Assembly (NCBI GenBank): GCA_046482855.1
Contig: JAWOEH010000061.1
Span: 1-64,000, forward strand
Length of the DNA stretch: 64,000 nucleotides
DNA from: CAYVSF01 sp046482855
Lineage (GTDB): Bacteria; Bacteroidota; Bacteroidia; Bacteroidales; UBA12077
Reading direction: 5' to 3'
The position numbers and the translations under genes are program-made. Below the pieces are notes generated by a model. It was not told the origin of the DNA. It saw nothing but the letters and a program-made list of their open reading frames with translations, and ran no database searches. The first letter of the stretch is position 1. Every line of letters starts with the position of its first letter. Positions 55,503-64,000 of this stretch are shown in pieces.

Positions 55503-56738
55503 ATGGCAACAAAAATTTTTCCCCCAACAAAGTGGCAACAAAATGTAATTGATCTTCCCACGTCTAAAAGTATAAGCAATCGGTTGCTTATTATTCAATA
55601 CTTGTGCAAAGAACCTTTTGACATTGAGTGCCTTTCGGAGAGTGACGATACGCAGGTTTTGGCGCAGGCATTGGCGAATATTGAAAACACCACTATTGAT
55701 GTAGGACATGCCGGAACCGCTATGCGCTTTTTAACGGCATTACTGTCCGTGACTCCCGGGACACATCTGTTAACCGGATCAGCAAGAATGCAAAAGCGTC
55801 CCCTTGATCCTTTGGTATTGGCGCTACAAGCCTTGGGGGCTACTATACATTTTGAGAACCAGACAGGATTTCCTCCCGTGCGCATTGAGGGTAAACCTTT
55901 GATAGGAGGGCGTGTGAAGATGCCGGCGAATGTGAGTAGCCAATTTTTGTCAGCTCTTATGCTTGTGGGACCTACTATGTCCGAAGGTTTAATTATTGAA
56001 CTTACGGGGGACCTGACTTCTCAGGACTACTTGAAGATGACAGCTGAACTTATGCGACAGCATGGGGTTCAGGTACAATTTTCCAATTCCCTTATTCGTG
56101 TGGCTCCCGGTGCGTATCAACCAAAATCTCAGAGGGTGGAAGCGGACTGGTCTGCAGCCAGCTATTGGTACCAAATGGTAGCCCTTGGAAAGACCGAAGG
56201 TTTAACTTTAACAGGGCTATATGAGCGGAGTCTGCAAGGCGATAGAAAGGTGGCAACTCTTTTTGAAGGACTCGGGGTGTCTTCTTTCTTTTCGGCCGAG
56301 GGGGTGCGTCTTAAGAAGGTCGCAAAGTCTGTCATGGGAGAATTTCGTTATGACTATTCGCATCAGCCGGATTTGGCACAAACCTTTGCCGTGACATTGT
56401 GTGCCCTTGGCATCCCTTATATTCTTAGTGGCTTGCATACTCTTTATATAAAGGAAACCGACCGTATTCAAGCGCTGGTTAGCGAGCTGATGAAATTCGG
56501 CTATGCACTGGAAGATGAAATTCCTGGTACCCTTAGTTGGGATGGGAGGCAGTTCGAGGTTACTCAACAAGAGGTGTTCGTGGCTACTTATGAGGATCAC
56601 CGGATGGCAATGGCCTTTGCTCCTTTGTCTCTGATTTATCCCGGGCTGGTAATTATGTCGCCTGGTGTTGTTAGTAAGTCCTATCCGCACTTTTGGGATG
56701 ATTTGTTAAAAGTAGGTTTTCGTTTAAAGCGGATTTAA
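55503..56738 (+). CDS. aroA: 3-phosphoshikimate 1-carboxyvinyltransferase (EPSP synthase)
   Basis: AroA joins shikimate 3-phosphate and phosphoenolpyruvate. The 411-residue protein is somewhat shorter than the E. coli enzyme (427). It opens LPTSKSISNRLLI with the S3P-binding Lys and Ser pair, has AGTAMRFLTALL (in place of NAGTAMR), VSSQFLSALMLVG, KETDRIQAL, and EDHRMAMAFAPLSL with the catalytic Glu/Asp set. It is co-transcribed with aroB. The shorter length reflects small loops, not a lost domain. Confidence 0.93.
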   Translation: MATKIFPPTKWQQNVIDLPTSKSISNRLLIIQYLCKEPFDIECLSESDDTQVLAQALANIENTTIDVGHAGTAMRFLTALLSVTPGTHLLTGSARMQKRPLDPLVLALQALGATIHFENQTGFPPVRIEGKPLIGGRVKMPANVSSQFLSALMLVGPTMSEGLIIELTGDLTSQDYLKMTAELMRQHGVQVQFSNSLIRVAPGAYQPKSQRVEADWSAASYWYQMVALGKTEGLTLTGLYERSLQGDRKVATLFEGLGVSSFFSAEGVRLKKVAKSVMGEFRYDYSHQPDLAQTFAVTLCALGIPYILSGLHTLYIKETDRIQALVSELMKFGYALEDEIPGTLSWDGRQFEVTQQEVFVATYEDHRMAMAFAPLSLIYPGLVIMSPGVVSKSYPHFWDDLLKVGFRLKRI

Positions 56739-56862
56739 ACACTGCTGTTTCGCTTATATTTCTTATTCCGATATAGCCCCAGTTGTAAATAACATTGACT
56801 TAGGGCATAAGGGGTTATGCTACATGTGCATAATGCCTATTAGCTGGTTTAGCAAATGGGTT

Positions 56863-56920
56863 GCCGGAATATATAAAACCACCAAAACATGCATGCTTTG
56901 GTGGTTTTATATATTCCGGC
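56863..56920. terminator. Very long perfect hairpin between converging genes
   Basis: The 24 bases 56863-56886 (GCCGGAATATATAAAACC then ACCAAA) are the exact reverse complement of 56897-56920. The ten-base loop ACATGCATGC is itself partly self-complementary. It lies between aroA (stop 56738) and the minus-strand DUF3857 gene (stop 56934), where a terminator is expected. The TTTTATATATT on each arm gives weak T-rich ends. The arms are longer than in the other terminators of this window. Bases 56739-56862 hold no gene. Confidence 0.65.
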
Positions 56921-56933
56921 TAATTGCTGACCC

Positions 56934-58748
56934 TTATTCCTGCTTAAACAGTACCTCCTGATGTTGGGGGTGTAGCCAAGTTTTTATTAAAGATCTGAAA
57001 GCTTCGTAGTGTTCTGGTAAAACAGTTGTTTGTGCAAGCTTCAGTTTCTTGACAATATGCAGGGTGTTGCCTTTCTGCGAAAAGATGATGGTTACTTCGC
57101 CTGCATCATTAGCAATTTCTACAGGCTTTGGTAAGGCCAACCATTTCATATTAGGGGTAAGTTCAAGTTCAAAATCGTAGGATTCAGTTACCCCTGTTTC
57201 TATTGCAAAAGGAGTTGTACGGCTGTCATTCAGTCCCTTCAGGTGCATTGCATTGAATCCCTTTGGGAATGTGGGAAGTGTTAGTGTATACACATCGCCT
57301 GTTTGATGGATGGGAGCTTCTTTGTTGATGGCTACAGTGCCAGTTACCTGATGTTTTGTTTTGGAAGCCTCTACCTCCTCTATAGTGCTTTCCTTTCCAA
57401 AGGGCGCTAATCGTTTGCTTCCATAGTTCGTATCGGCATATAAGTTCCAGGCATTTACTGCTATGCCCGAGTAGCTTAGTTGCTGTGTTCCTTTTGCTTG
57501 TAAATTCTTGTCAATTGTTACCTTGCTGACCATTTTCAGGCTTTTGTGTACTTTATCTGGTTCTAATTCCTGCAATTTTCCTGTTGTCAGATTGATCAGT
57601 GGCATTTGTTCTACCACCTCTTTTTCTATGGTGCCAGGATGGGTTGTTGACAGATAGAATCGTTGATTCTCATGATTTATCTGAACATATGCATGCCCCA
57701 GATTTTCGAAATTACCAACAGGTTCCTGGCCAATTTTTTGGTAGCTGTATACTGGTGTTGCATCAATGTTGTGCAGTTGTAATATTTCTGCCATTATTAA
57801 TGCTTTCTCCCTGGGTGTAGCCCCATTATCTTTCCATATTTCAGCACCCTTACGGACTTTGTACCCGGTATATTCCATAGGAATGTTAAAGGTATTCATT
57901 TCCGAAATAAACATGCGTTGTAATGCTTCTGCCTTATCATAGGGGGACATGCCCGCTGTGAAAGCCACTTCAATAGCTGCCTTCATGTTGTCTGATAAAC
58001 CTGGCTGTTGTTCAGCCAGCCATTGCATTGCCTCTTCCACATTGGCTGTGCTTACTGAAAGTTGAGGAATGTGCACTTTATCATGGGGTTGATGAGGTTC
58101 GCCTGAAAGTGCAGGGAGGTTGGAGAATTGCCATTTGAAAATTCGGTAATCCCCTTTTGTGCTTACCAGTGGAATCTTATCCAGGTGCGACAAGTTGTAG
58201 TGAAGTTCCTCTTCAATGGGGATCTTAATTATTATAGAGTAATCTTCAATGGGTGATTCTTTTTGCAGTTCTATCTTTTTCATCAAGAAGGGTAGAAAGT
58301 CTTTTTGCGTTTCTACTTTGTACTGGAAATCAATAGTCGATTCGGGTTCCAAGCCGATGTGTGTTACTACTAGTTCCCGCAAATGATTGTAGGGTGGAGC
58401 GCCTGCAGCAAAACGGGGCAGTACCTCGTTGTAGGCATTCTCGGGTGACACAACAGTTTTCCCGTCGGCCATGGTTGTTTCGCTTTTTAGTACTTCTACC
58501 TGCTGAGTTTTGGGATGAAAAACGATAAAGCTTTCACCATGAAGGCGGTTAAAGGCATAAAAACTTTTCAGTTTTAATTGGTGCTGGTACTCCTTGGTTA
58601 GCGAGCCATTGGGATGAAGGGTGTATGTTTCTGTGATGCTTTTATAAACTGCATCGGCATTGGGATCTTCCTTTGTAGGAGAGGTGCAGGAACTAATAAT
58701 GGCCGCACCTATAAGAAGAAGAATATATTTTTGAATTGTGTATTTCAT
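56934..58748 (-). CDS. DUF3857 lipoprotein with degenerate transglutaminase-like domain
   Basis: This 604-residue protein has a lipoprotein signal (LLLIGAAIISSC, Cys about residue 21). A DUF3857-type beta domain follows (about 35-240), then a transglutaminase-like fold (about 260-370) and a C-terminal beta region. Compared with the next gene's product, the catalytic Cys position reads GATPREKALIMAEIL in place of GVCKDKAGILIAML, and the Asp position reads YLSTTHPG in place of LLDPTWIP. The His remains in GHAYVQI. So the fold is kept but the triad is lost. It probably works as a binding or structural protein on the envelope. It lies 71 bases from its paralogue. Confidence 0.8.
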   Translation of the reverse strand: MKYTIQKYILLLIGAAIISSCTSPTKEDPNADAVYKSITETYTLHPNGSLTKEYQHQLKLKSFYAFNRLHGESFIVFHPKTQQVEVLKSETTMADGKTVVSPENAYNEVLPRFAAGAPPYNHLRELVVTHIGLEPESTIDFQYKVETQKDFLPFLMKKIELQKESPIEDYSIIIKIPIEEELHYNLSHLDKIPLVSTKGDYRIFKWQFSNLPALSGEPHQPHDKVHIPQLSVSTANVEEAMQWLAEQQPGLSDNMKAAIEVAFTAGMSPYDKAEALQRMFISEMNTFNIPMEYTGYKVRKGAEIWKDNGATPREKALIMAEILQLHNIDATPVYSYQKIGQEPVGNFENLGHAYVQINHENQRFYLSTTHPGTIEKEVVEQMPLINLTTGKLQELEPDKVHKSLKMVSKVTIDKNLQAKGTQQLSYSGIAVNAWNLYADTNYGSKRLAPFGKESTIEEVEASKTKHQVTGTVAINKEAPIHQTGDVYTLTLPTFPKGFNAMHLKGLNDSRTTPFAIETGVTESYDFELELTPNMKWLALPKPVEIANDAGEVTIIFSQKGNTLHIVKKLKLAQTTVLPEHYEAFRSLIKTWLHPQHQEVLFKQE

Positions 58749-58819
58749 TGGGTTTTGTTTTTAAAAGTTACCAATTACAGGTACATACATCCGGAAGTCG
58801 ATCTTCCTGATGTATTGTT

Positions 58820-60775
58820 CTATAGATTGTTTAATATCACCTTTTGTTCTGCCATTTTTTTCTGTTGGGCTACTGCTTTTCGGTAGTTATCCCATTCGTT
58901 GGCCTCGAAAACACGTTTTTTGATCTTAATTGATTCGTACACTTTCAGTTGATTTCCCTCAAGGGTATAGTTGCCCTCAAATGAAGCGGCGCTACCATCG
59001 ACATTCTCCGTTTTTGGAGCATAGTGTATTTCCATGTTTTGAGGAAGCTGAATGGTTTCTTCCAATTCTACCCATCGGCTGCAACCATCGTGAAAGGCAT
59101 ATTTTCGGTTTTTCTTGGCGGTATTGAAGTTCAGGTGATATTGTGCACGCTTTAGCAGATTGGAAGCCACTACTGGCGTGAAGGCAATTTCCTGGTCACT
59201 TGTCCAGGCAAATTGCGGAATTTCATAAACAACTTCAATTTTCATGGGGCCTTCCATGTGTCCGTATGGATCAGTATAGGTAATTTTAGTAATGTTCATA
59301 TTTGGGAAGATCTGCAAAAATTCCTGACGAATATTTTGATCCCAGTTTTTCTTATATGAGCGAGTAAAGATTCCGCGTAATGAAGCGTCTGATTGTCCTT
59401 CAGCATCTATCACCAAGGAGCCTTTCAGAGTTCCATCGGGGAGTATTTCTGATTTTCCCTTGATTTTCAGGTAATGATTTTCCGGTGGCGAAACATCCGT
59501 TATCATCAGATCGGCACCATCGGGTAATCCCATCAGGTAATTTTGCTGCTGTTCGCGGCTGGACCATTCCTCACGAACAAAAGGAATCCAGGTAGGATCC
59601 AATAGTTTGTACTCGCCATTGCGCAGTTTAACAACGGTAATGCTGTGGTTAAACTGGTCGGCAGGGATGTCCTCGATGCGAGAACCTGCCATTGTCATGG
59701 CTGCATACGATTCGAATCCGGCAGTACGGAGCATAGCAATAAGAATACCGGCTTTATCTTTACACACACCACATCGATCGCGGAAGGTCATCTCTGCTTT
59801 ATGCAAAGTGTACCCTTCGCCCTCGCCCATTGATAAGCCTGAGTAGCGAATATAATCTGCTACCCAATGATTCAGGATAGAGATAGAGTCCAGCTCGTTT
59901 TTTGCATCTTTTAGGAGTTCGTCTACTTTCGCATCCAGTTCGGGAGTCGATTCGAAGCTGCCAAAATCCTCGTTCACGCCATAAAACCACATGGATTTGG
60001 CTTCCCAGTCGGGACTTGTTGACATGAGCAGTTTTGGAGCCACGTTGGACATGGCTACCATGTGGGGTTCGCGTGGCAGGGGGGCAATATTCCATTTTGT
60101 GAAGGTATATTTTACTTTTTCGGGAGTATAAGTCTTTTGCGATTTTATGTAGCCGTTGTATATTTTAAACTGTAAGTCCTTACTTTTTGGGACTTGCACC
60201 TGATATACTTTTGTTTTTATCGGCTGGTCGTTCCAAAAGGGTACAATATCGTAAAAATGCCCGCGCATTGGAGGAATATATCTTGAGTCGTCGGGTTCGT
60301 CTTGCTGCAACAGGGCATAGGTGAATCCTTTTTTGAACCAGAATATTTCAATAGCATCACCAGGCTCCAAATGGCCAAAATTTATCATCTTTTTTCGGGC
60401 CCCCCAATAAATCATACGTGCCGGGGCAGGATAGTCGTAAAAGTTATCGGCCGAAATCTCTTCAATAGTACCGTCGGCACGGTAAATACGTGCTTTTTTT
60501 ATGTCGATATGTGCCGAAAGGGGATCGTAGTCGAAGGTTAAGTGATTTAGCTTTCGGGCTCCTTCCTTTGTGAAGATCTTTATGAGCGAATGCATGTTGT
60601 TGTAGCTTAGGCCTGACTCCTGAACATCCACTTGTGTGCTGTCAAAAAGGACCAGGTAATCGGCGTTTGGGTAATCGGCTGCCGAGCCTGCCTTTTGTAT
60701 GTAGGCGTGCGGCACTGCCAGAACCCATAGGGAGGTGCATAGCAGAATGAGGGTTAGGAAAATTTTGTTTTTCAT
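58820..60775 (-). CDS. DUF3857/transglutaminase-domain secreted protein (intact triad)
   Basis: This 651-residue protein has a cleaved signal peptide (KNKIFLTLILLCTSLWVLA, about residue 20). The DUF3857 beta domain (about 50-250) is followed by a transglutaminase-like core with Cys in RCGVCKDKAGILIAML (about residue 338), His in FNHSITVVKL, and Asp in YKLLDPTWIPF. The triad is complete, so it may be a protease-like or cross-linking enzyme in the periplasm. The C-terminal region is beta-rich. The paralogous lipoprotein follows downstream on the same strand. Such pairs are common in Bacteroidota but their targets are unknown. Confidence 0.85.
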   Translation of the reverse strand: MKNKIFLTLILLCTSLWVLAVPHAYIQKAGSAADYPNADYLVLFDSTQVDVQESGLSYNNMHSLIKIFTKEGARKLNHLTFDYDPLSAHIDIKKARIYRADGTIEEISADNFYDYPAPARMIYWGARKKMINFGHLEPGDAIEIFWFKKGFTYALLQQDEPDDSRYIPPMRGHFYDIVPFWNDQPIKTKVYQVQVPKSKDLQFKIYNGYIKSQKTYTPEKVKYTFTKWNIAPLPREPHMVAMSNVAPKLLMSTSPDWEAKSMWFYGVNEDFGSFESTPELDAKVDELLKDAKNELDSISILNHWVADYIRYSGLSMGEGEGYTLHKAEMTFRDRCGVCKDKAGILIAMLRTAGFESYAAMTMAGSRIEDIPADQFNHSITVVKLRNGEYKLLDPTWIPFVREEWSSREQQQNYLMGLPDGADLMITDVSPPENHYLKIKGKSEILPDGTLKGSLVIDAEGQSDASLRGIFTRSYKKNWDQNIRQEFLQIFPNMNITKITYTDPYGHMEGPMKIEVVYEIPQFAWTSDQEIAFTPVVASNLLKRAQYHLNFNTAKKNRKYAFHDGCSRWVELEETIQLPQNMEIHYAPKTENVDGSAASFEGNYTLEGNQLKVYESIKIKKRVFEANEWDNYRKAVAQQKKMAEQKVILNNL

Positions 60776-61050
60776 AGGTTTTGGTATTTAGTTTTCGATT
60801 GCAATTTTTCGCATGGAAAGAACAAACCGGCAATAGTGTGTGCATACTTTTTATCCAGGCACATAAGAAGTCCTGGCTGTCCTTACAAGAAGGTTACAAC
60901 CATCGCTTTCAGCTGCTTAAAAGTATAAGATTTTCTTATCTTTTCAAATTCCTGACATTTAAAAACTTTCTGCTGCCATAGCCTTCTTAAGGACTGGTCT
61001 TTTATTGGTCTTTAATAAGACAGTTCTTTTTTCGGGAAGATCCGTTTTTC

Positions 61051-62187
61051 TCAAGCTTTAAGAAAATGAGCAAGATGTTTAGCTGCTTTGTCAATAGTGG
61101 GCAGCGGATGCGCAATATTAAGGCGTATATAATTGGCTGTTTGGGGCGAGAAATGCTCTCCCGGGATCACAGCTACACGCTCTTTGTCATAAAGTTGCAT
61201 GGCAAAGTCAAAGCCATTGGTATGGGGCCTTGGGAGTTTTGCCCAAATAAAGTAACCTCCTTTTACCTCGGGAATAGTAAAGTTGAAGGCTTCAAGAACT
61301 TCTTTTAGCCGTGTAAATGACTGGGTTAGGTTTTCGCGTAGCCATTGTATATAAGCGGTTCCTTGTTGGTGTTTTTGCAGATAGTTGGCCAATGCCTGCT
61401 GTTGGATGGATGGAGCGCAAAGCCCGGTATAGTCATGTATTGCTTTGATTTGTGCCAGGTGTTGCTGGTGCCCTATTATATAACCTATACGCCACCCGGT
61501 TATGCTGAATAGTTTCGAGAAACTATTGGTATAAAATAGTTGCGGATGGGTATAGTTGTCGCATAAGTAGGGAGGGGTGTCGAAATAGAGTTCCCGATAG
61601 ACTGCATCTAAAATCAGATACACCTTGTTTTGTTCGCACAATTCGATGAGCGCTTTCATTTCAGTTTTACTCCAAATCCTTCCCAGGGGATTTCCGGGGG
61701 TGGCTAAGAAAATAACACCTACATTTTCGTTTTGGATTGTTTGCGCTAGTTCTTGAAAGTTAACAGCTCCGGAAACAGGAAGAGAGAACTCAATGAATGG
61801 CGTATTGAAGATTTCGGGCAGATTGCGGTAACTTTCGTAAACAGGGCTGAAGGCCAATGCTGAAAAGGGGGTCGTGCGTTTTTTTTTCAGGTAAATGAAA
61901 AGTAAGGTGAGCGCTTCGGTTCCGCCTTGTGTGATGAGGAGGTTGTCGGCATTCAGTGTTTGTTCTTTTTGATACTTATCCAGTAATTCATCCACTAAAT
62001 CTTTATTGCCGTTTCCAGGGGCATATTGGTGTATGGATGTATGTGTTAATGCATTTAGTTCGTCGAGGAGTTCTTTGGGAGGTGGAAACCCCGGGATTCC
62101 CTGTGCCAGGTTAATGCCTCCCTTTTCTTTTACTTTGTTGCTCATAAAGGATATGAGCGATCCTTTGGGTTTGGTGTAGTGTGTCAT
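61051..62187 (-). CDS. PLP-dependent aminotransferase (fold type I, methionine-aminotransferase-like)
   Basis: This 378-residue class I aminotransferase has the PLP lysine in YTNSFSKLFSITGWRIGYI (about residue 228), with the phosphate-contact Ser-x-x-Lys. Asn in FLATPGNPLGRIWSK and the Asp/Tyr pair in ILDAVYRELYFD follow the family pattern. Its closest known type is the YbdL/methionine (kynurenine) aminotransferase subgroup, judged by NLAQGIPGFPPPKELLD near the start and overall length. This is moderately sure. It overlaps the cation transporter gene by 4 bases, so the two are co-transcribed. A link to the methionine operon is possible but not shown. Confidence 0.85.
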   Translation of the reverse strand: MTHYTKPKGSLISFMSNKVKEKGGINLAQGIPGFPPPKELLDELNALTHTSIHQYAPGNGNKDLVDELLDKYQKEQTLNADNLLITQGGTEALTLLFIYLKKKRTTPFSALAFSPVYESYRNLPEIFNTPFIEFSLPVSGAVNFQELAQTIQNENVGVIFLATPGNPLGRIWSKTEMKALIELCEQNKVYLILDAVYRELYFDTPPYLCDNYTHPQLFYTNSFSKLFSITGWRIGYIIGHQQHLAQIKAIHDYTGLCAPSIQQQALANYLQKHQQGTAYIQWLRENLTQSFTRLKEVLEAFNFTIPEVKGGYFIWAKLPRPHTNGFDFAMQLYDKERVAVIPGEHFSPQTANYIRLNIAHPLPTIDKAAKHLAHFLKA

Positions 62188-63128
62188 GAGTTGGGGATTC
62201 TTCCTTGTTCATTATCCATTTGTTCCTTTGAGAGACCAAACTCTTCACGTTCCTCGTTGCCCAGGGGTTCGGTATGTACCATTACATCATAGGTTTCGGG
62301 AATGGTACGGCGTATGCTTCGCTCCACTTCCTGTGCGATGTTATGTCCTTTATTGATGGTTAAGTCGCCGTTAACCTCAATGTCAAGGGCAATAACATAT
62401 TTTGACGCATGTTTCCGTAACCTTACCCGATGAGGATTGTTGGCTCCTTCTACCGCTTCTACTGCATCAAATATTTTGTAATACAAATCGGTATCGTCCA
62501 CTCCGTCCATCAACTCTTTATTCGTTTCCATAAAGATGAAGAACGCAGTACGCATAATCCAGATACTAATAGCCAGAGCTGTAATGATATCAAAGAGCGG
62601 CATTTTGAACCAGCGGGCAGCAAGAATACCGATTAAAACGGATAAGTTGATGAAAATGTCATTGCGCATGTTCTTGCCATTGGCAATAAGTATGGGACTT
62701 TGAATTTTTTTTCCAAGGTTTATGTTGTAAAAAGCCAACACTGTTTTTATTACCAGGGATCCCATTGTGACGTAAATTGCCAGGGTTCCTGGTAAGGGAC
62801 GTTCTTCAGTTTGCCACAACTGCATAAGAGAGGAGAAAAAGAGCTGCGCACCGGCAAAAAAGATAATGAAACTCAGGGCTTTTGTTCCAACCGTTTCGGC
62901 TCTGTTATAACCATAAGGATATTTGCAGTTGGGCGGGCGGCTCATAATACGCGAAGCAATAAGGCTTATGAAATAGGTGAGGATGTCGGTAGCGCTATCA
63001 ATACCATCACCGATAACGGCCATACTATTTGCCAGATAACCTGCCGTGATTTTGATTAAGGCCAGGAAAAAGTTCGCAATGATACCAATCCAACTGGCTT
63101 TTTCTATTTGCTTTGACCGATTGAGCAT
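62184..63128 (-). CDS. Cation diffusion facilitator family transporter
   Basis: This 314-residue protein exports divalent metals (Zn, Co, Fe or Mn) in exchange for protons. It has six membrane segments and the metal-site Asp in GDGIDSATDILTYF (about residue 45, with two acidic residues spaced by three). YNRAETVGTKAL follows. A cytoplasmic C-terminal ferredoxin-like domain has His/Asp clusters (YVIALDIEVNGDLTINKGHNI). The ion is not determined. It overlaps the aminotransferase by 4 bases. Confidence 0.9.
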   Translation of the reverse strand: MLNRSKQIEKASWIGIIANFFLALIKITAGYLANSMAVIGDGIDSATDILTYFISLIASRIMSRPPNCKYPYGYNRAETVGTKALSFIIFFAGAQLFFSSLMQLWQTEERPLPGTLAIYVTMGSLVIKTVLAFYNINLGKKIQSPILIANGKNMRNDIFINLSVLIGILAARWFKMPLFDIITALAISIWIMRTAFFIFMETNKELMDGVDDTDLYYKIFDAVEAVEGANNPHRVRLRKHASKYVIALDIEVNGDLTINKGHNIAQEVERSIRRTIPETYDVMVHTEPLGNEEREEFGLSKEQMDNEQGRIPNS

Positions 63129-63190
63129 AAGCTTGATTTAGTAATTAGCGCAAAAATAACCAAATTTTGCATGTTGCAGGAACAAAATGA

Positions 63191-63222
63191 AAAGAGGATG
63201 CCTATAGTAGGTCATCCTCCTT
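63191..63222 (-). terminator. Terminator after the chemotaxis receptor gene
   Basis: GAGGATG (63194-63200) and CATCCTC (63213-63219) form a seven-pair stem. On the minus strand a T-rich TTTTCATTTTG follows. It lies just after the MCP stop. Confidence 0.65.
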
Positions 63223-63253
63223 TATTGATAACATGAAACAAGAATATATCTTT

Positions 63254-64000
63254 CTACTTGTGTCGTACCTTAAAATAACCAATGATGCTGTTCAGGTTTT
63301 CCGACTGGTCAGCTAATCCATCGGCTTGCGTTTTTAAACTTTCAAAAAGCGTGACATTCTGCTGTGTAATCTGGTTAAGATTTTGTAACGCATTGTTTAC
63401 TTGCTCAGCACCTGAGTTTTGTTCATGGCTGGCAGCGGCAATTTCTTGTATAAGTTTGGCTGTTTTTTCGATATCAGGCACTACCTGTTGTATTAATCGT
63501 TCGGCTTTTTCCGTGGTAGCAACGCTTGATTGGGAATAGTCATTAATTTCGTCGGCTGCTACTTTACTTCTTTCGGCAAGTTTACGCACTTCAGCAGCTA
63601 CCACTGCAAATCCTTTTCCGTGTTCCCCAGCGCGTGCAGCTTCTACAGCGGCATTTAGTGCAAGAATGTTGGTTTGAAAGGCGATGTCGCTAATGATGGT
63701 AATTTTATCAGCAATGTTTTTTATGGAAAGCAAGCTTTCATTGGAGACTTTACCCACTTCTTCGCTTTGCTTTGCTGCAGAAATAGATATTTTTTCTGTT
63801 TCGCGCGAATTATTTGTGTTTTGCTGAATATTTGCAGTCATCTCTTCCATTGAAGAAGCCAATTCTTCGGAGTTGGAGGCTTGCGTATTAGCGCCTTCTG
63901 ATAAATCACCAGATTTTTCGGTGATTTCAATGCTGGCTGTATTAATTGCCTGCGAAGCTTCTGTAACGCCTACTACTAGCTCGTTAAGCTTGGCTGCCAT
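63254..64000 (-). CDS. Methyl-accepting chemotaxis protein, C-terminal signalling part (partial)
   Basis: The frame is open to the window edge; the Met at 64000 is probably internal, since only the cytoplasmic signalling coiled coil is present (248 residues). The tip that contacts CheA/CheW is intact: [23 protein letters not shown], then [15 protein letters not shown]. Methylation-type Glu/Gln heptads flank it. The C-terminus (YFKVRHK) lacks the NWETF-type pentapeptide, so CheR/CheB would need another docking mode. The sensory domain lies outside the window. This suggests a motile or chemosensory organism. Confidence 0.92.
   Translation of the reverse strand: MAAKLNELVVGVTEASQAINTASIEITEKSGDLSEGANTQASNSEELASSMEEMTANIQQNTNNSRETEKISISAAKQSEEVGKVSNESLLSIKNIADKITIISDIAFQTNILALNAAVEAARAGEHGKGFAVVAAEVRKLAERSKVAADEINDYSQSSVATTEKAERLIQQVVPDIEKTAKLIQEIAAASHEQNSGAEQVNNALQNLNQITQQNVTLFESLKTQADGLADQSENLNSIIGYFKVRHK

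Noticed and set aside
56863..56920. The long inverted repeat as a MITE or insertion-sequence end
   Set aside because: No target-site duplication or second copy is visible in the window, and it lies exactly where a terminator for two converging genes is expected.

Overview
The window is chromosomal DNA from a member of the Bacteroidota, most likely an environmental Bacteroidales/Marinilabiliales-type bacterium (inference). The support is family content: a PorT-like small beta-barrel pair, a RprX/RprY-like two-component system, an IPExxxVDY-type protein beside rnc, paired ExbD proteins, DUF3857 proteins and a PSP1/RicT relic. Promoters also fit the Bacteroidota form TTTG-N19-21-TAnnTTTG, and Shine-Dalgarno sequences are mostly weak. 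Nearly all of the window is core genome. I see no CRISPR array, prophage, insertion sequence or integron.

Layout. 1-2.0 kb: the tail of an M1-type peptidase, then two tandem outer-membrane beta-barrel genes sharing a duplicated 5' leader element. 2.0-3.9 kb (minus): a secreted endonuclease/exonuclease/phosphatase-fold protein and kdsB (LPS core). 4.0-9.6 kb (plus): a sigma-54 activator, lptE, an acidic protein, secG, then groES-groEL. 9.7-11.4 kb: a secreted DUF4412-like protein and a decayed ricT pseudogene. 11.5-21.6 kb: a methionine operon with a near-consensus promoter, a SAM-I (S-box) riboswitch, a short Met-rich ORF, then aspartate kinase, metY, metX, hom, metH and metF. Together these take aspartate to methionine by direct sulfhydrylation. 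21.7-32.4 kb: lepA, an M3 oligopeptidase, a methyltransferase-like protein, pyridoxamine kinase, a HAD phosphatase, and a minus-strand run of thioesterase, flavin-oxidase-like protein, 5-formyl-THF cyclo-ligase and the two-component system. 32.5-43.1 kb: an M42 aminopeptidase, the IPExxxVDY-rnc-fabF-acpP block with divergent purN, an M23 peptidase, a YitT transporter-like protein and leuS. 43.2-48.3 kb: tRNA-Arg, an ExbB/ExbD energy-transduction operon, tRNA-Ser, asparaginase and a TatD nuclease. 48.4-54.3 kb: two paralogous glutamate dehydrogenases flanking dprA, and a proline dehydrogenase, which makes an amino-acid/glutamate catabolic neighbourhood. 54.4-56.7 kb: aroB-aroA. 56.9-64 kb (minus): two DUF3857/transglutaminase-like paralogues, an aminotransferase, a cation-diffusion-facilitator transporter and the C-terminal part of a chemotaxis receptor.

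The items most worth a second look are the Met-rich leader ORF directly after the SAM riboswitch (possible two-tier sensing), the ricT pseudogene upstream of that operon, the conserved 5' element duplicated in front of the two barrel genes, and the DUF3857 pair, in which one partner keeps the transglutaminase triad and the other appears to have lost it.
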